From Mermis nigrescens (taxonomy: Eukaryota > Nematoda > Enoplea > Mermithida > Mermithidae), in NCBI GenBank assembly GCA_036768485.1, contig JAVLUZ010000154.1, forward strand, positions 29,145,347-29,209,346: a DNA stretch of 64,000 nucleotides, in the 5' to 3' direction. The position numbers and the translations under genes were made by a program. Under the pieces are notes generated by a model. That model was not told the origin of the DNA. It was given only the letters and a program-made list of their open reading frames with translations, and did no database searches. This document shows positions 23,318-34,869 of the stretch, in pieces. The stretch's first letter is position 1. Every line of letters begins with the position of its first letter.

Positions 23318-24941
23318 ACGAGAAGGATTCAGAACATGAGACATAGCTCGTTAAGAACATTAAATTTTCTAGCTATTTACTGAATGAATTTTTTGAAATA
23401 TGTCAGAAACTCACAGAATAATAGCTGAAAACATTAAAAGCTACAGTATTATAGCCTTTCTGGCGGCCATATTGAAAAAGTGGAATTCTTTACTAAATCA
23501 GACAAATAGGCTATCATTCGATTGAGCTTTTTTGGGGTTTTCTAAAATGTGCTTAAACATTAAAAAGTCTGAAAAAATAGCGCGAGTAAAATGCACACCT
23601 TATGGGGGCAGCCATATTGGAAAAAAATTCAATTGAAATTGCAGGACGAACTATGCAGAAACACGAAAAACAAAAAGAGTGAAATTTAGAGCACTGAAAT
23701 ATCTAACTATTTTGCTATTTTCCAAAATATGAAACTTACTGTAGTGACTAAGCAAAGTTTGAGCACTTTTTCGAGTCTAGCATACTGTAGACATAGGCTA
23801 GCTATACTTTTTGGCAAAATAGTTTCATTCCAAGATTGTATATCTAAAACACTTTATTTCTTCAAAATCCGTTCAGTGGTTCTTGAATTCATCTCAAAAA
23901 ACCTCACTTCAATGAAATGAGTTATTCAATGGTGAGCAGGTTCATCAACTTTGACCGAGTGTCACACTGTAGGCGTGTTATAACATAAAAGATGGACTAT
24001 TTTTTAAGCAAGCTGAGTGAATTGTGATCATTTATTGTATTTATTTTATTAACAAAAACCAGCTGATCGAAAGTTAAACGCTTAAATGTACTAAAATTCT
24101 CAAATTGTGTGAAAAAGTTGTCCTATCTTTTCTATATAATGGTACCATTTTCTGCGGCTCAAGCAAGGACCGGGAAGTCAAAGGACCGGGAATTCGAAGG
24201 ACCGGGAAGTGACGAAGGACCGGGAAGTCAAACCTATATATACACACTCCTTTTGTGCATAGGTCCACTTTAATCCCTAGCGCAGCTAGGCTTACTTTAC
24301 ACTCACATCCAATCCTTGGGCTTAGTTTTGTCTTAGTTTGGCACATTTTTGATATATTTAAGACTGAGTGGCAGGGGTAGCAAGAGCGGACCCCTGGCAC
24401 ACAATCTTTCTGCTTAGTTTTGCCATACTTTGGCATATTTATGGCAATTTTTAGACTGAGTGTCAGTGGTAGCAAGAGCGACCCACTGCTACATTTTAGG
24501 GGGACTTTCCCCTCCCCCGCTGAGGACCCGCAGGCAAAAGGGGTGGCCCAGGTTGACTTTGTTTACACCTAGTTCAGCTAGGTTCACTTTACACTTAGTT
24601 TACATTCACAATTAGTTTACACTTAGTCTTAGTTTAATCCTAGTTTAATCTTGTTGGCACCCTGCCAATTTTGACCCCTTCCACTCCTCAACTATGTCCT
24701 CATATGTTATAGCGTTAGTCTATGCTTAACCATTGCCTATCTTAAACCATTGTCTATCCTTAACCATTGCTCCCTGACCCTTATCCCAGGGAGCAAGACT
24801 CCGCCTCCTCGCCTATGCTTAACCATTGTATATGTTATAGCATCAGCCTATTTTATAACATAGGCTATTTTAAAGAATTGCCTATGCTTAACCATTGCCT
24901 ATCCTTAATCATTGCACCCTAGGGGGCCAGGTATAACTACT

Positions 24942-24947
24942 TGCATG
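24942..24947 (+). repeat. Target site duplication of element P, right
   Basis: TGCATG, the partner of 14904-14909. Confidence 0.9.
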
Positions 24948-25520
24948 CTTTACATCGCTTTTTAGCGCATTGTATGATGAATTGATGATGAGTATATCAT
25001 CGAGATAAATAATAAGACGCATGCCGATTTTCCGTAAAATAGAAACAACAGGTTTTAGAACCTTCGTGAAAACGCGAGGAGCACTAGAAAGGCCAAACGG
25101 CAAATACGTAAACTTAAAAATTCTCCCCTCAAACTGGAAGCAAAGATAATTCTGATGACTTGAATCAACAGGCAACAAGAAATACGCATCTTTTAGATCT
25201 AATTTAGCCATAAAATCATTAGGCCGTAAAAGACCTTTAAGCATATGTATGCCTTCCATTTTGAAGTGCTCATATTTCAAAGACCTCTTTAGGTCTTTCA
25301 GATTTATAACAGGGCGCTAATCGCCACCTTTTTTGGGCACAAAAAAAAGTCGTGAAAGCCAGAGAACCGAAGAAATATGGTCAATTTCTACAATGGCCCT
25401 TTTGTTTAAAAGCCCTTGAATTTCAGATTTTATGATTTCCCTACGTTTTTCGGAAAAAATAAGCTTTTTCGGTGGAGAGAGCTGAGGGCTAGGAAAATAT
25501 TCAAAAGGCAATTTATAGCC
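24948..25520 (-). pseudogene. RT N-terminal and palm region of element A
   Basis: Reverse transcriptase of the DIRS type. Visible motifs: LSRLFFVPKKGG, then KLDLKDAYFLLPV, YLPFGLSSAPRVF and the catalytic YLDD in IIYLDDILI. The frame is broken at the stop between 25317 and 25280, and then cut at 24947 by element P. It continues at 14909 on the other side of P. Confidence 0.85.
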
Positions 25521-25594
25521 CCTGATTACATTTAACGTCCAAGAATCGGAAGTTATCTGCTTCCAGTTTGTGAGGAAGTATTTTAATCTGCCCG

Positions 25595-26745
25595 CTACGC
25601 AATCCGGAGGTACAGAAAAACGAGGTTAGTAAAATTACAGTACCTGTAATCTCCTTCCTGATCTTGACGATCGTAAAACCGCGGCTCCTGCCTAGTAAAA
25701 AGGCCGCGGTTTGAAGAGCCAGCTCTCGGAGTAAATCGAACGCGTCTCGGAGGGGCGCGTGCTGCCACTGCCTGCAAGATTACGAACTGCTTCCTGCAGT
25801 GATCTATCCGTGTGGCCCCGTTCTTTAAGCTGTTTGAGCAGCAAGGAGCCGAAAAGCGGCGGCGGAGAGATTTTGCTCGCAGCATCAATGGCGCGCATGA
25901 CAGGCTCGGCAGAGATGGAATTTGATGTAATTTCTGGCAAGAATTTTGCCTTAATGCCGAGCAGGCGGTCAAATTTCGTAGCGGCGGTCGTAGGAAATAT
26001 CCTGTAAGACCAGAGATAAGTGCCGCAAAGAATGCCAGAGCCGCGCGTAATGCATAAGAGGCATCCAACTGGCCTTTATCTGCCTCGTTTAAGAGCGCAA
26101 TAAGCGGAAAAGAGACTTCTAGCGCCGCTTGATGTAATTTACGCAAGCGCTCGTCTTTCCTCGGAGGCCAGGCTCCCAATTCCTCCAAGCAAAAGCGCAG
26201 ATCGTCGTCTAAGACGGGCGCGACCGAAAAATGCAGTCAGGGACTGCTACTTTGTCATAACGCTCACGGCGCACAGTGGGAGATTCAAAAGTGCCACCCA
26301 GCTCTCTGATAGCGATATCAATAGTGCTGGAGCGCAATGCCAAATGCTGGCGTTTCGCCGAAGGCTCTTCTGAAAAAATTGGCAAAGGAGCTGCCGGCCG
26401 CTTGAAAACCGAGCGGCAAGAAGAGCATGAACTGCTTCGGCTGGTGGCAGAATCCGAACTAGAGTCGCTGGACGACTTTTCGGAAGCAGAATCAAGCGCT
26501 TCGGCATGGTGCATGGCATCAGAGCCAGCTACGGGCGCAAAATCGCGCGATGGCTTTAACACAGGCGTAGATCGCACAGGATCTGTTTCCTCCACCGAGG
26601 GATGATGGGCAGCCGCTAAACTGGCTGGCGAATGATCCGAATCCGGATCTAAACGTCTATTCAAGCGCCTGGTTGGAAGAGCTGAAGATCGAGTAGAAAT
26701 CGAATCTAAAGAAGCTCTCGAGCAAAAAGAATTTTGCTTAGACAT
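25595..26745 (-). pseudogene. Gag-like ORF of element A
   Basis: Starts MSKQNSFCSRAS at 26745, a Ser-rich N-terminus of about 180 residues. It then shifts frame near 26200 into a helical region (DERLRKLHQAAL) and an Arg-rich tail with repeated Pro-Arg and RFYDRQDQ before the RT start. No zinc knuckle is seen, which is usual for DIRS gag. The homologous region in element X is at 28056-28769. Confidence 0.65.
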
Positions 26746-26799
26746 GAAAGATATACAGTAACCAAGTAAGCAAAGAAAAACGCGTAAACGCACGCCAGC

Positions 26800-26890
26800 T
26801 CGAGTGAACACTGTAGCAGGTATAGCTAAAAAGCTTTTAACGAGCTATAAACCACGCCTACTCGGGGAACAAGCACTGAGTTAAGTCTTA
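26800..26890. repeat. Right inverted terminal repeat of element A, inner part
   Basis: Inverse of about 11735-11825, including the CCACGCCTACTCGGGGAACA segment. It is cut at TTA (26888-26890) by the MITE and continues at 27652. Confidence 0.85.
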
Positions 26891-27651
26891 AGCCGTATTT
26901 ATACTTCATGCAGGATCGCGTCGCAGGATTAAATGGTGTGACTTTTTCTAAAAATAGCACATCCTGCGAAAATCGTGCGAATTGACGCATTGCGCCGTCC
27001 GTTTATACTTCCTGCGAAAAATCGTGCGATAATCGACAAAATTCGTCGCATCGCGTCTTCGATTTATACTTGCTGCGATTTCTCGCAAACTCGACTATCC
27101 TGCGATAAATCGTGTGATTTTTTCTGCAAATCTTGCGAATCATCGCACGATTTTTTCGCGTATATTTTTGCTCATTTTCGTCCTCGCCTGACCTCATTAC
27201 AAATTCAGAGCATTGTTGCGTGACATAAATCATTTAAGTAGGCACGTCGACCCGCGTCGATTGGCGTTGCACATGTCAAATTTGACAGTTCAATAGAAAT
27301 GTGCGCAAAAAAGGACGCGAATTCGCTTCCGAGCCCAATTTTGCGAATTCGCGTCGGACGTCAACTTGTTACTGAAATTAGTAATTTTTGACATTTTTCG
27401 CGGAGATGAACGCGATGAAGTATAAACTGAAATGCGATTCATCGCACGACGAAATTTCTTGCCTGCGCGAATTATTAAGCGATGCGAACTTCGCAGGAAG
27501 TATAAATCGAAAAATCGTATCGCGGACATTCCCGCGATTCGCACGAACAATTATTCGCGCAATAGTATAAATCGAATTACCGTGCTTTGCCCGATCCTGC
27601 GACTGCGATATTTTGCAAGTTCGGCGCGATTCGTGAAGTATAAACCAGGCT
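26891..27651. mobile_element. PIF/Harbinger-like MITE in terminal repeat of element A
   Basis: 761 bp flanked by TTA (26888-26890 and 27652-27654), the TWA-type duplication of PIF/Harbinger. Inverted ends of about 25 bp start AGCC and share TTTATACTTCA. The interior repeats TTTATACTT and CGATTTTTCGC-like motifs and is rich in CG, unlike its surroundings. Excision of the insert plus one TTA restores the ICR-matching sequence. No transposase. Confidence 0.75.
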
Positions 27652-27673
27652 TTAGTATAGCAGAGCGTACAAT

Positions 27674-28175
27674 CGACTTTTCTTCGTTAATAACGAGGCC
27701 AAGATTTCGTAAAATAAATCGCAAAAGGCATAAATCATGCTGAAGGCCATCCAGTGTTTGATTGAGTAGCAAAATATCGTCTAAATAAATGATGAAACGT
27801 AAGCCTACATGTCTGGCTATAGCACTGAAGGGTTTCAATAATTAAGTAAATACGCGGGGGCCGAAGAAAGACCAAAGCGGCAAACAGGTTAATGAGTAAA
27901 TGACGTTTGCCCATTCAAAACAGAAACACTTTTGAGGTTTTTCGATTATAGGAATCGCAAAATACGCATCTTTTAAATTGAGTTTCGCCATGAAATCGTT
28001 TCTGCGTAAAATATCTTCAATGACAATTATAGTTTCCATTTTAAAATGTTCGTATTTAATATATTGATTTAATGGGCGTAAGTTTATAACTGGCCGTAAG
28101 CCTCCTGTTTTCTTGGCTGTGAAAAAAAATTGGGGAAATCCAAATACCTTTCCCATCTGAAACTCGTGAGATCGC
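27674..28175 (-). pseudogene. RT N-terminal and palm region of element X
   Basis: Minus-strand RT motifs: GGLRPVINLRPLNQYI, AKLNLKDAYFAIPI and the catalytic YLDD in IIYLDDILLL, ending at INEEKS where element A begins. A break near 27840 separates two frames. Continues at 11653. Confidence 0.85.
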
Positions 28176-28796
28176 ATTCTTTCCTAACAGTGCATTAATT
28201 TCTTTTTGAATCACCTCCGTTTCTAATATTGGAAATTTAATCGGTGTGGGAGCCAGCTCCTGAAAAGGAGGTAAGGAATCAAATTCGATTTCATAGTCCG
28301 AAATAGTTTGCAAAATCCAGCGATATGATGTTATTTTGAGCCGATTTGATTTAACAAATTTTAGACGGCCCCCTAGGTGATAACGATCGACCGAAAGTAA
28401 ATCAAAGTCAATAACATCACTATTATAACTGAAAATGTCCCGATCAGGTGATTTCCGTTTGTATGGGGGTCGAAAGGTCGATGTAGCACGAAAATTTGGA
28501 CGCTTTGTCAAATTATCGACGGCATTAGCTAATGATCGGTCTTTACGACCACGATCTTTCAGTCGGCCACATAATAACTCGCCAAAAAGTGGTAGCGGCC
28601 CGAGTTTGGAATTCGAGTCGGTAGAACGTTTGACCACTTCATCGTGTGGCACTATAGTAGAGTAGATTTCAGTTAAAATTAAGCTGTGTCGAACAGCTTT
28701 TTCGACGTACTCTATGGCACAATCGTTTTTCTCGATCTGGTGAGTAACGAGGCCAGCCAGAGGATACATCCCCTCTAAAATTCCCTGATTGAACGA
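28056..28796 (-). pseudogene. Gag C-terminus / RT linker of element X
   Basis: Frame of 237 residues with a linker rich in Arg-Pro (FRATSTFRPPYKRK) leading to RT, collinear with 25595-26188 of element A. Its N-terminal part is missing because the element's right side is deleted at 28797. Confidence 0.65.
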
Positions 28797-28814
28797 TCGC
28801 TGTTTGTGTAGTGG

Positions 28815-29148
28815 AATGAAAAATAGTTGTCAAGACGCTTAAGTGAATTCTGCAAAATTTTTTATAATCATTGATTTAAAAGCAAGTTTGAGTGTTTCCA
28901 ATATTTTACTCGTATTTCCAAAATTTTGGGAGGGCTTGTCCCCCACCCCTCACAGCTACGCCACTGCCTAAGTTATAAAAACAAAATGGTTTAGATATAA
29001 AGTCAATTTTAAAAGTGATACAACTCTACTTATCAAAAATTTAAAGAGACATAATTTGTTTCTAATATGTATCTTTCGAATTTATATACATTTTCAACAA
29101 AATCAATAACGGACAGCTGTAAATTTTCAAATATGGAAGAATAAATAT
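28815..29148. other. Flank of element X with a hAT-type terminus
   Basis: AT-rich sequence. Near 28952-28968 it contains CAGCTACGCCACTG, the inverse of a hAT-like start (CAGTGGCGTAGCTG). No partner end was found nearby, so this is only a fragment. Confidence 0.45.
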
Positions 29149-29634
<486 letters not shown>

Positions 29635-29867
29635 GAATTCTACTTTCAGTAACGATTTATTTTCGCATATATTCTCAAAAAATGGTACACAATTTCATGC
29701 AATATTATATAAAATTTATTTATTTATTAATTAAATTTTATTGATTAGTTGGTTAATTAAATGCAATTATTTTTTAATTAATTATTTATATATTTGACTA
29801 AACATATATACTTGAATGGATACACTTTGCAAGCGTTTCTGTATTTGTTTATAAGCGTACGTAATTT

Positions 29868-30025
29868 TCCTCTTGGGGTCTTCCGAGAGAGTGGGTCTAG
29901 CGGGACACCTCATTATGCACGTGGGGGTCTTGCGAGACTTCCAGTGGGTCTAGCGGTACGAAAAAGTGGGTCTAGTGGGACGGTGGGTCAAGCGGGACGG
30001 CGGGCCAAGCGAGACGGGACCTAGC
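29868..30025 (+). repeat. GTGGGTCTAGCGGGAC-type array, inverted copy
   Basis: Inverse of 37075-37220 and 8826-8960, including the CCTCATTATGCA spacer. It lies about 430 bp before the segmental duplication copy 2. Confidence 0.75.
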
Positions 30026-33000
30026 AAAATGGCGCAGTAAAGTGCAGAAAACCATAACTGACAGTTTAAAGAAAGTTGAGAGAATGATCAGGGAAATGAA
30101 GAAAAATGTCTTATCACATGTGTATGTACGTTTGCGGCGGAATTATAAATTTTGTTATTATCTCATTGTAAAGCTTTCGAAATCGAGATTCGCTTACGAA
30201 AAAAATTTTCTATGCGCTTCTTATAAAGCCTGTCGGAAAATAAGTAAAAGAATGTTTGGAACAATTCTTTGTGGGGAACAAGTCCCTCCCTGTCCCCCAT
30301 ACCTTTTTCACTGCAAGTGACCCTAAAACTTAAGCTGTTTACAAAACAAAAACACTACACCGCTTTTATACTCAATGGTTAAATGACAAGGATTGGATAC
30401 CCTAATAATCATTTATAAAATTCATGAGGAGTAAAATAGAATATAAACCCGAACATTCATTGTTATTTATCTTTGGTAACTCGTGACGTACTCTACGTTC
30501 CTACTAGCCCAAAGGTTACCCATTAAATTTAAAAAAATATGTTTATTACATAAGTTTTGTTTAAAAATTTCACATACTTGTTTTTTGAACAGGTAGAATA
30601 ATTAATTATGCGTCTTACGAGCGGAACAATGCAAAATTTAGAAACGTGGTCGCGGAATTCCTAAATACTAATCTCGTTGAAAAACCTGTCGAAAATGTTA
30701 GGGACCGTAATCTGATAATCATGACGTCAATAAAATCTTTGACGACGTCACCAAAATGTGCTTTTAGGAGGTAAATCGATGCAATCTCATCGTGCTTTAA
30801 CTTATTTCTTTTGCAATAGTATAAGAGAAGTGGAACCTTTCACCTTATTCTGAAGAATGGATTAATTAAGTATGTATTATTGTAAAGAATAAAAGCATTG
30901 ATCGATTTAATAAAATGAAATAATATTAATTTGATGACTTTCAATTTTCCTCTACATTTAATACGCCTGATGCCGCAAAGCAGATATTTACTTTTAATAA
31001 TTAAAAATCTGTTTTGTTCGTTTGTGTGAGTGTGAGTGAGTGAGTGTGTGTATACGTGTTAGTGGGTGTAGGCGTTTTTGTGTATAAATTGTATGTGAGT
31101 GTGTGCGTGCGTGTTTGTCTTGTATGGAATCTGTCTAGAGTGTTTTTCGTTTGAAGTGTATAATAGAAAAAGGCTTTGGCTTCTAAATTAATATTAAGAA
31201 TATAATTTATATTATTTAAGTAGATTTATTTCCTATTTTCTATCGCCAGAAATAACATTCGGACAAAATTTTTACAGCGAATCTTTTAATTTTCAAACTA
31301 CTTCCAATTTTATATAGAAATCGAGAAATTTCATCTCAATAAATTTAGAATTAGGGCCGAAAATATTGTTAAGGGAAGTTTCATCGATCCTTTTGGTACG
31401 CGAAACTAGAACTTCTCGTGTAGGAATCAGTGGGATTGTACCTATTAATAACTAATGACTAATGCGAATCCATAAAGTTTTCATGAAACATTTTTTCAAA
31501 GTCTACCTTGATTATTCCAGAATTTGAATAAAAATTTACGAAAAAACTAATTAAAGCGATTTTATTACTCGCGATTTTCCATCCTGCTCTCTTATCATGT
31601 TGTTTTGGCGCATTAGGTTTTTAAAAATTTTTGATCAGGGTTATTCAGTTTCGCGAATCATAATTTAAGCATGCTATTGGGTGAGACGGGGATTCGATCC
31701 TCTCTGAATGACCTCTAAAACTAGAAAAAACCTGCCGACCTATACCCCATAGATTTTATAGTATCCTAGAAATCCTCGAAAGCTTTTGCTTTTTTATGCA
31801 TTCACGACCTTTTAGCTCAAAAGCATGAAAGGTATATTTCGAATTATTTTATTATATCTTGTCAAATTTATGTGTAGAATTGTTTCACTTTTTTCGAGAA
31901 AAAGTGCATCTTCAAAAACGTTCAAAAAGCGTTTTTGACGCTAGCTAATCACAACTCAAGCCCATAAAACATTGCGAAAATTTTTTGGAGTTGTCTCTCA
32001 AAATAATTACGTCGAAGTAATACACGAGTTTTACAGAAAAAAGCGTTTGCTCCTCATCTTTTACTCAAGTAATACCTATGCAATGTCGATAAGATTTGAT
32101 GAAATCTAAAAATTGTACCAATAACAATACAGAACGAACACGCGATCAAGCGCTATGCTCGACTGATTTTACCTCAAGTGAAACGATTCCGCTGTTACAA
32201 TTCGTTGAAATACAGTCTCCGATTAGGTAAGTTTTACAGATATCCAAAATTTTCGCGCGGTTAATTAATGATACCGCATTTTTTATTACAAAGTTCTTTA
32301 CACAAAGGTATACGCAGTGAACGCCTAATCGTAAAGCTTTTGTTATTTTGAAACAAAGGACAGCTCATGCGTAACAACCTTTCTGTGATGGTTTGAATCA
32401 CGCGATGTCGTCGAGGTCATTTCGACAACTGAACACGTGACATTTTTGTATAAAATCCAAAAATTCAATCCTATTTGGCAGAGATTTCCAAGTTATCGCG
32501 GATTACGGTTGATTTATTTTTGGAGTATTGCGTTCTTCTGAAAATTTCATTCTGCAATATAACTACAGTAGTAAGCGGACTTTTGAATTTCATCATAGAA
32601 AATGAGAAATTTTCCGAACAGTAGTCTGAAATGATAAAAAATCAAAAACTATCGGTAAGATGCCTAAAAATGATCAGAAACGTTGGAATAACGCAGTTTT
32701 TACGGAATTTCAGTCATTATATTAGTTTCTGGGTCATTTTGGTCATTTTGACCCTAAAGCATCTGTCGTTCTAAAGCAGCGCAATAGAGTTCCTCTATTT
32801 TTTATTCACAATAATCTGGGCTTTGCACGTTTAGGCTCCTTGACAGTTCTCAGTTTTAGAATAAAAGCAGTGTGCACATGTTCCTCTGCTTGGAATGAAA
32901 CGAATGTTTCTTTCCAAAAAAATGTGTTCAAAAAAATATGACGGAAAGCTGTGCGGCTTAAAAATCAGAATTATGTTATCAGATAGGCCAGATTCTTGTC

Positions 33001-33689
33001 CAAATAAAATTATGATCACATTCTGGGTGAGAAAAGAATTTCAAAATTGAGATGAAAGTTAAAATTTTGATTTATTATACATATTAAAATCGTTAAAAAT
33101 TACCAAAAATTTAATTCCAGGGATCCGGATACTCGATTTTCATTTCAATTTCTTCCCAGTCTTCCATACTCATGTGTGCTCAAACTAATTAGAATTATTC
33201 ATTTGTTCTTTTGATCCGTTTTCGCCCCGACTTCCATTATTTCACTGTAAAATTTCAATTCAATTTACGTATCGTAAAAATTCAAGAAGCGAAAAGAGTG
33301 ACAGTGATCACTCGATTCACTCTACGATATTCATATTTCGGGGGAGCATACCTGGGCGTGGGAGTTTGGGGGTATGCTACCCCGATAAATCAAAATACAC
33401 CAACCAGAAACCAACATAACCCTCCAGTATTCAATTTTTCAAAATTTTTCTTGTTTTTCTCGCAATTTTTTGATGCCAATGGATAGCGCTCGATGAGAAA
33501 CATTGAAAAATGGTGTTTTTGCTATACCACCATTTTTAAGGTCATTGTTTTACCTTTGAAAAAATCTTGCACCCCACCAGAACTTTGGTACCGCCCTTAT
33601 GGGGGAGTGTTTTAAATGATAGAATTCCCATTTTTACTTATAGGATATCCATTTTTCCTGCTTAATTTGTCCGGTGTATTTCAATTACA

Positions 33690-33893
33690 ATGATCAAGTT
33701 ACGTTTCACGACCGTTGTTCTGATCATATTTGCTCTGACTACCGTGCAAATCGGCTATGCACAGTTAAACTTTAGTGCCGGTTGGGGCAAGAGGGCAGCC
33801 GGTTGGCCTACTAAATCAGACTGGCGAATTTCCCCGAAATTTTACAGCCAATTGAAATCGAATTCGTTGCGAGAATTGGTCGAAAGATATGCG
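33690..33893 (+). CDS. Akh: AKH/RPCH-type neuropeptide precursor, exon 1 (copy 2)
   Basis: Paralogue of the exon at 6717. The mature octapeptide QLNFSAGW with Gly-Lys-Arg is unchanged. Differences are outside it: Met13 to Ile in the signal peptide, and Ile to Lys and Arg to Trp in the TISDRR segment after the cleavage site. The donor after Ala68 (GTAATT at 33894) is kept, so the longer reading to 33989 is probably intron. Preservation of the peptide with changes around it fits either selection or recent origin. Whether it is transcribed is unknown. Confidence 0.85.
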
Positions 33894-34449
33894 GTAATTT
33901 ATAGTTTTTGCAACGACTATAAGAGTGAACTGAGGAGCCTGGATGGGGCTGAAAATTCAAAAAAAAATCGTAAAAAGGTCAAAACTTAAATTCTTAGGGT
34001 CTACCATAATTTGCGTGGGGGTATTTCAGAATCTCAGGGTAATCATCTACTATATATTTTTGAAAGTTTGTTTGTTTGTATGTATGTTCGTATGTTTGTG
34101 CCGGGTTGGCTCCGGCCCAATGAAATTTGGAGGGCTGATATTTTGGGCCGAGGTCGGTCCAATGAGGGAAGGAGCCGTAGCGATCTTGAAATTTCGACAA
34201 ACGCACCCATTGGCCCTGGGCAGGGACGGAGCAGGGTTTGGCCCCTGTGCTATAAGCCTCCACGATTTCGGGAGATGGCCGATTTTTTGCTATTTTTTTT
34301 CAAAAATTAGTTTATACTGTTTGTATAGGGATACCCCGGCCAAGAGGAGCATGCCTGGCGACACTATGTACATTTTTATATGTTATAGCATTGATCGGCA
34401 CTGTAAAACATCAAAATACGGGTTTAACCAAATGATGCTATAACATAGG

Positions 34450-34830
34450 CAATTTTATAAGATAGGCGTGGTATGAGATACTATGTGCAACAAGATAAGC
34501 AATGCTATAAGATAGGACGTGATATAAGATACTCTGTTCTACAGGATAGGCAATACTATAAGATAGGACGTGATATAAGACACCCCATGCTACAAGATAG
34601 GAAATGCTATAAGATAGAACGTTATAAAAGATACCCCGTGCCACAAGATAAGCAATGCTATAAGATAGGAAGTGATATAAGATACCCCGAGCTGCAAGAT
34701 AGGCAATGTTATAAGATAGTATGGGATATAAGATACCCTGTGCTACGAGATAGACAATGCTATAAGATAGGTTTGGTATAGATACCCTGTCTGTGCCACA
34801 ACATGCAGTGATATAAGATAGGAGATACCA
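34450..34830 (+). repeat. 51-bp tandem array inside Helitron
   Basis: About seven units, period 51 bp, each with GCTATAAGATAGG and GATATAAGATAC. Motifs resemble the terminal GCTATAACATAGGC sequences of element P. Confidence 0.8.
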
Positions 34831-34869
34831 TCAGCTGTAACATATCACGTGATATATGACACCCTTTGC

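Larger units (their letters stand above)
14910..24941. mobile_element. Giant non-coding inverted-repeat element P, Polinton/Maverick-like ends
   Basis: 10032 bp flanked by a 6-bp duplication. The left end reads AGTAGTAGTTATACCTGG; the right end, inverted, reads AGTAGTTATACCTGG, so the termini differ by one AGT unit. Arms are 14910-19257 and 20260-24941 with a 1002-bp spacer. Arms are nearly identical over the stretches I compared. Polintons/Mavericks are known for 6-bp duplications, AG-starting long inverted repeats and short terminal tandem repeats linked to protein-primed replication. None of their genes (DNA polymerase B, integrase, ATPase, protease, capsid) is seen. Subparts: terminal tandem repeats near 14935-15130, short CTTCCCGGTCCTTCG repeats near 15625-15690, two minisatellites per arm. 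Alternative: a foldback-type element of unknown class. Confidence 0.8.
20260..24941 (-). repeat. Right arm of element P
   Basis: 4682 bp, the inverse of 14910-19257. It is longer because of a 163-bp MITE at 23155-23317 and an expanded minisatellite at 21897-22500. Point differences are scattered, for example near 24840-24860. Confidence 0.85.
11654..27670 (-). mobile_element. DIRS-type YR retrotransposon A, complete structure, host of elements P and a MITE
   Basis: Inserted in the RT gene of element X between INEEKS and PTQAI codons. AAT is present at both boundaries (11654-11656 and 27671-27673), matching the ATT overlap of the circle junction; no extra target duplication is seen. Inverted terminal repeats lie at 11654-11820 and 26800-27670 (the right one interrupted by a 761-bp MITE). 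The ICR is at 12603-12713. Removing element P with one TGCATG copy and the MITE with one TTA leaves about 5.2 kb, close to DIRS-1. Order on the minus strand: gag, RT, RNase H, recombinase. RT and RNase H contain frameshifts; the recombinase is open. Confidence 0.88.
8978..28814 (-). mobile_element. DIRS-type YR retrotransposon X (old, split by nested element A)
   Basis: About 3.8 kb of own sequence in two pieces, 8978-11653 and 27671-28814, separated by element A. Coding runs on the minus strand in the order gag remnant, RT, RNase H, tyrosine recombinase. The left terminal repeat is near 8978-9170. An internal complementary region at 9495-9612 contains the joined ends around ATT (9571-9573), as in DIRS-1 circle junctions. 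The right end keeps only the first ~17 bases of its terminal repeat (28797-28814) and goes straight into gag, so the right repeat and gag N-terminus are deleted. Both boundaries are at AAT. All genes carry frameshifts. Confidence 0.8.

Noticed and set aside
25759..26605. Plus-strand frames of 82-109 residues
   Set aside because: Antisense shadows of the gag ORF of element A.
28952..28968. hAT-type terminus CAGCTACGCCACTG
   Set aside because: No partner end or duplication found, so no element is claimed.
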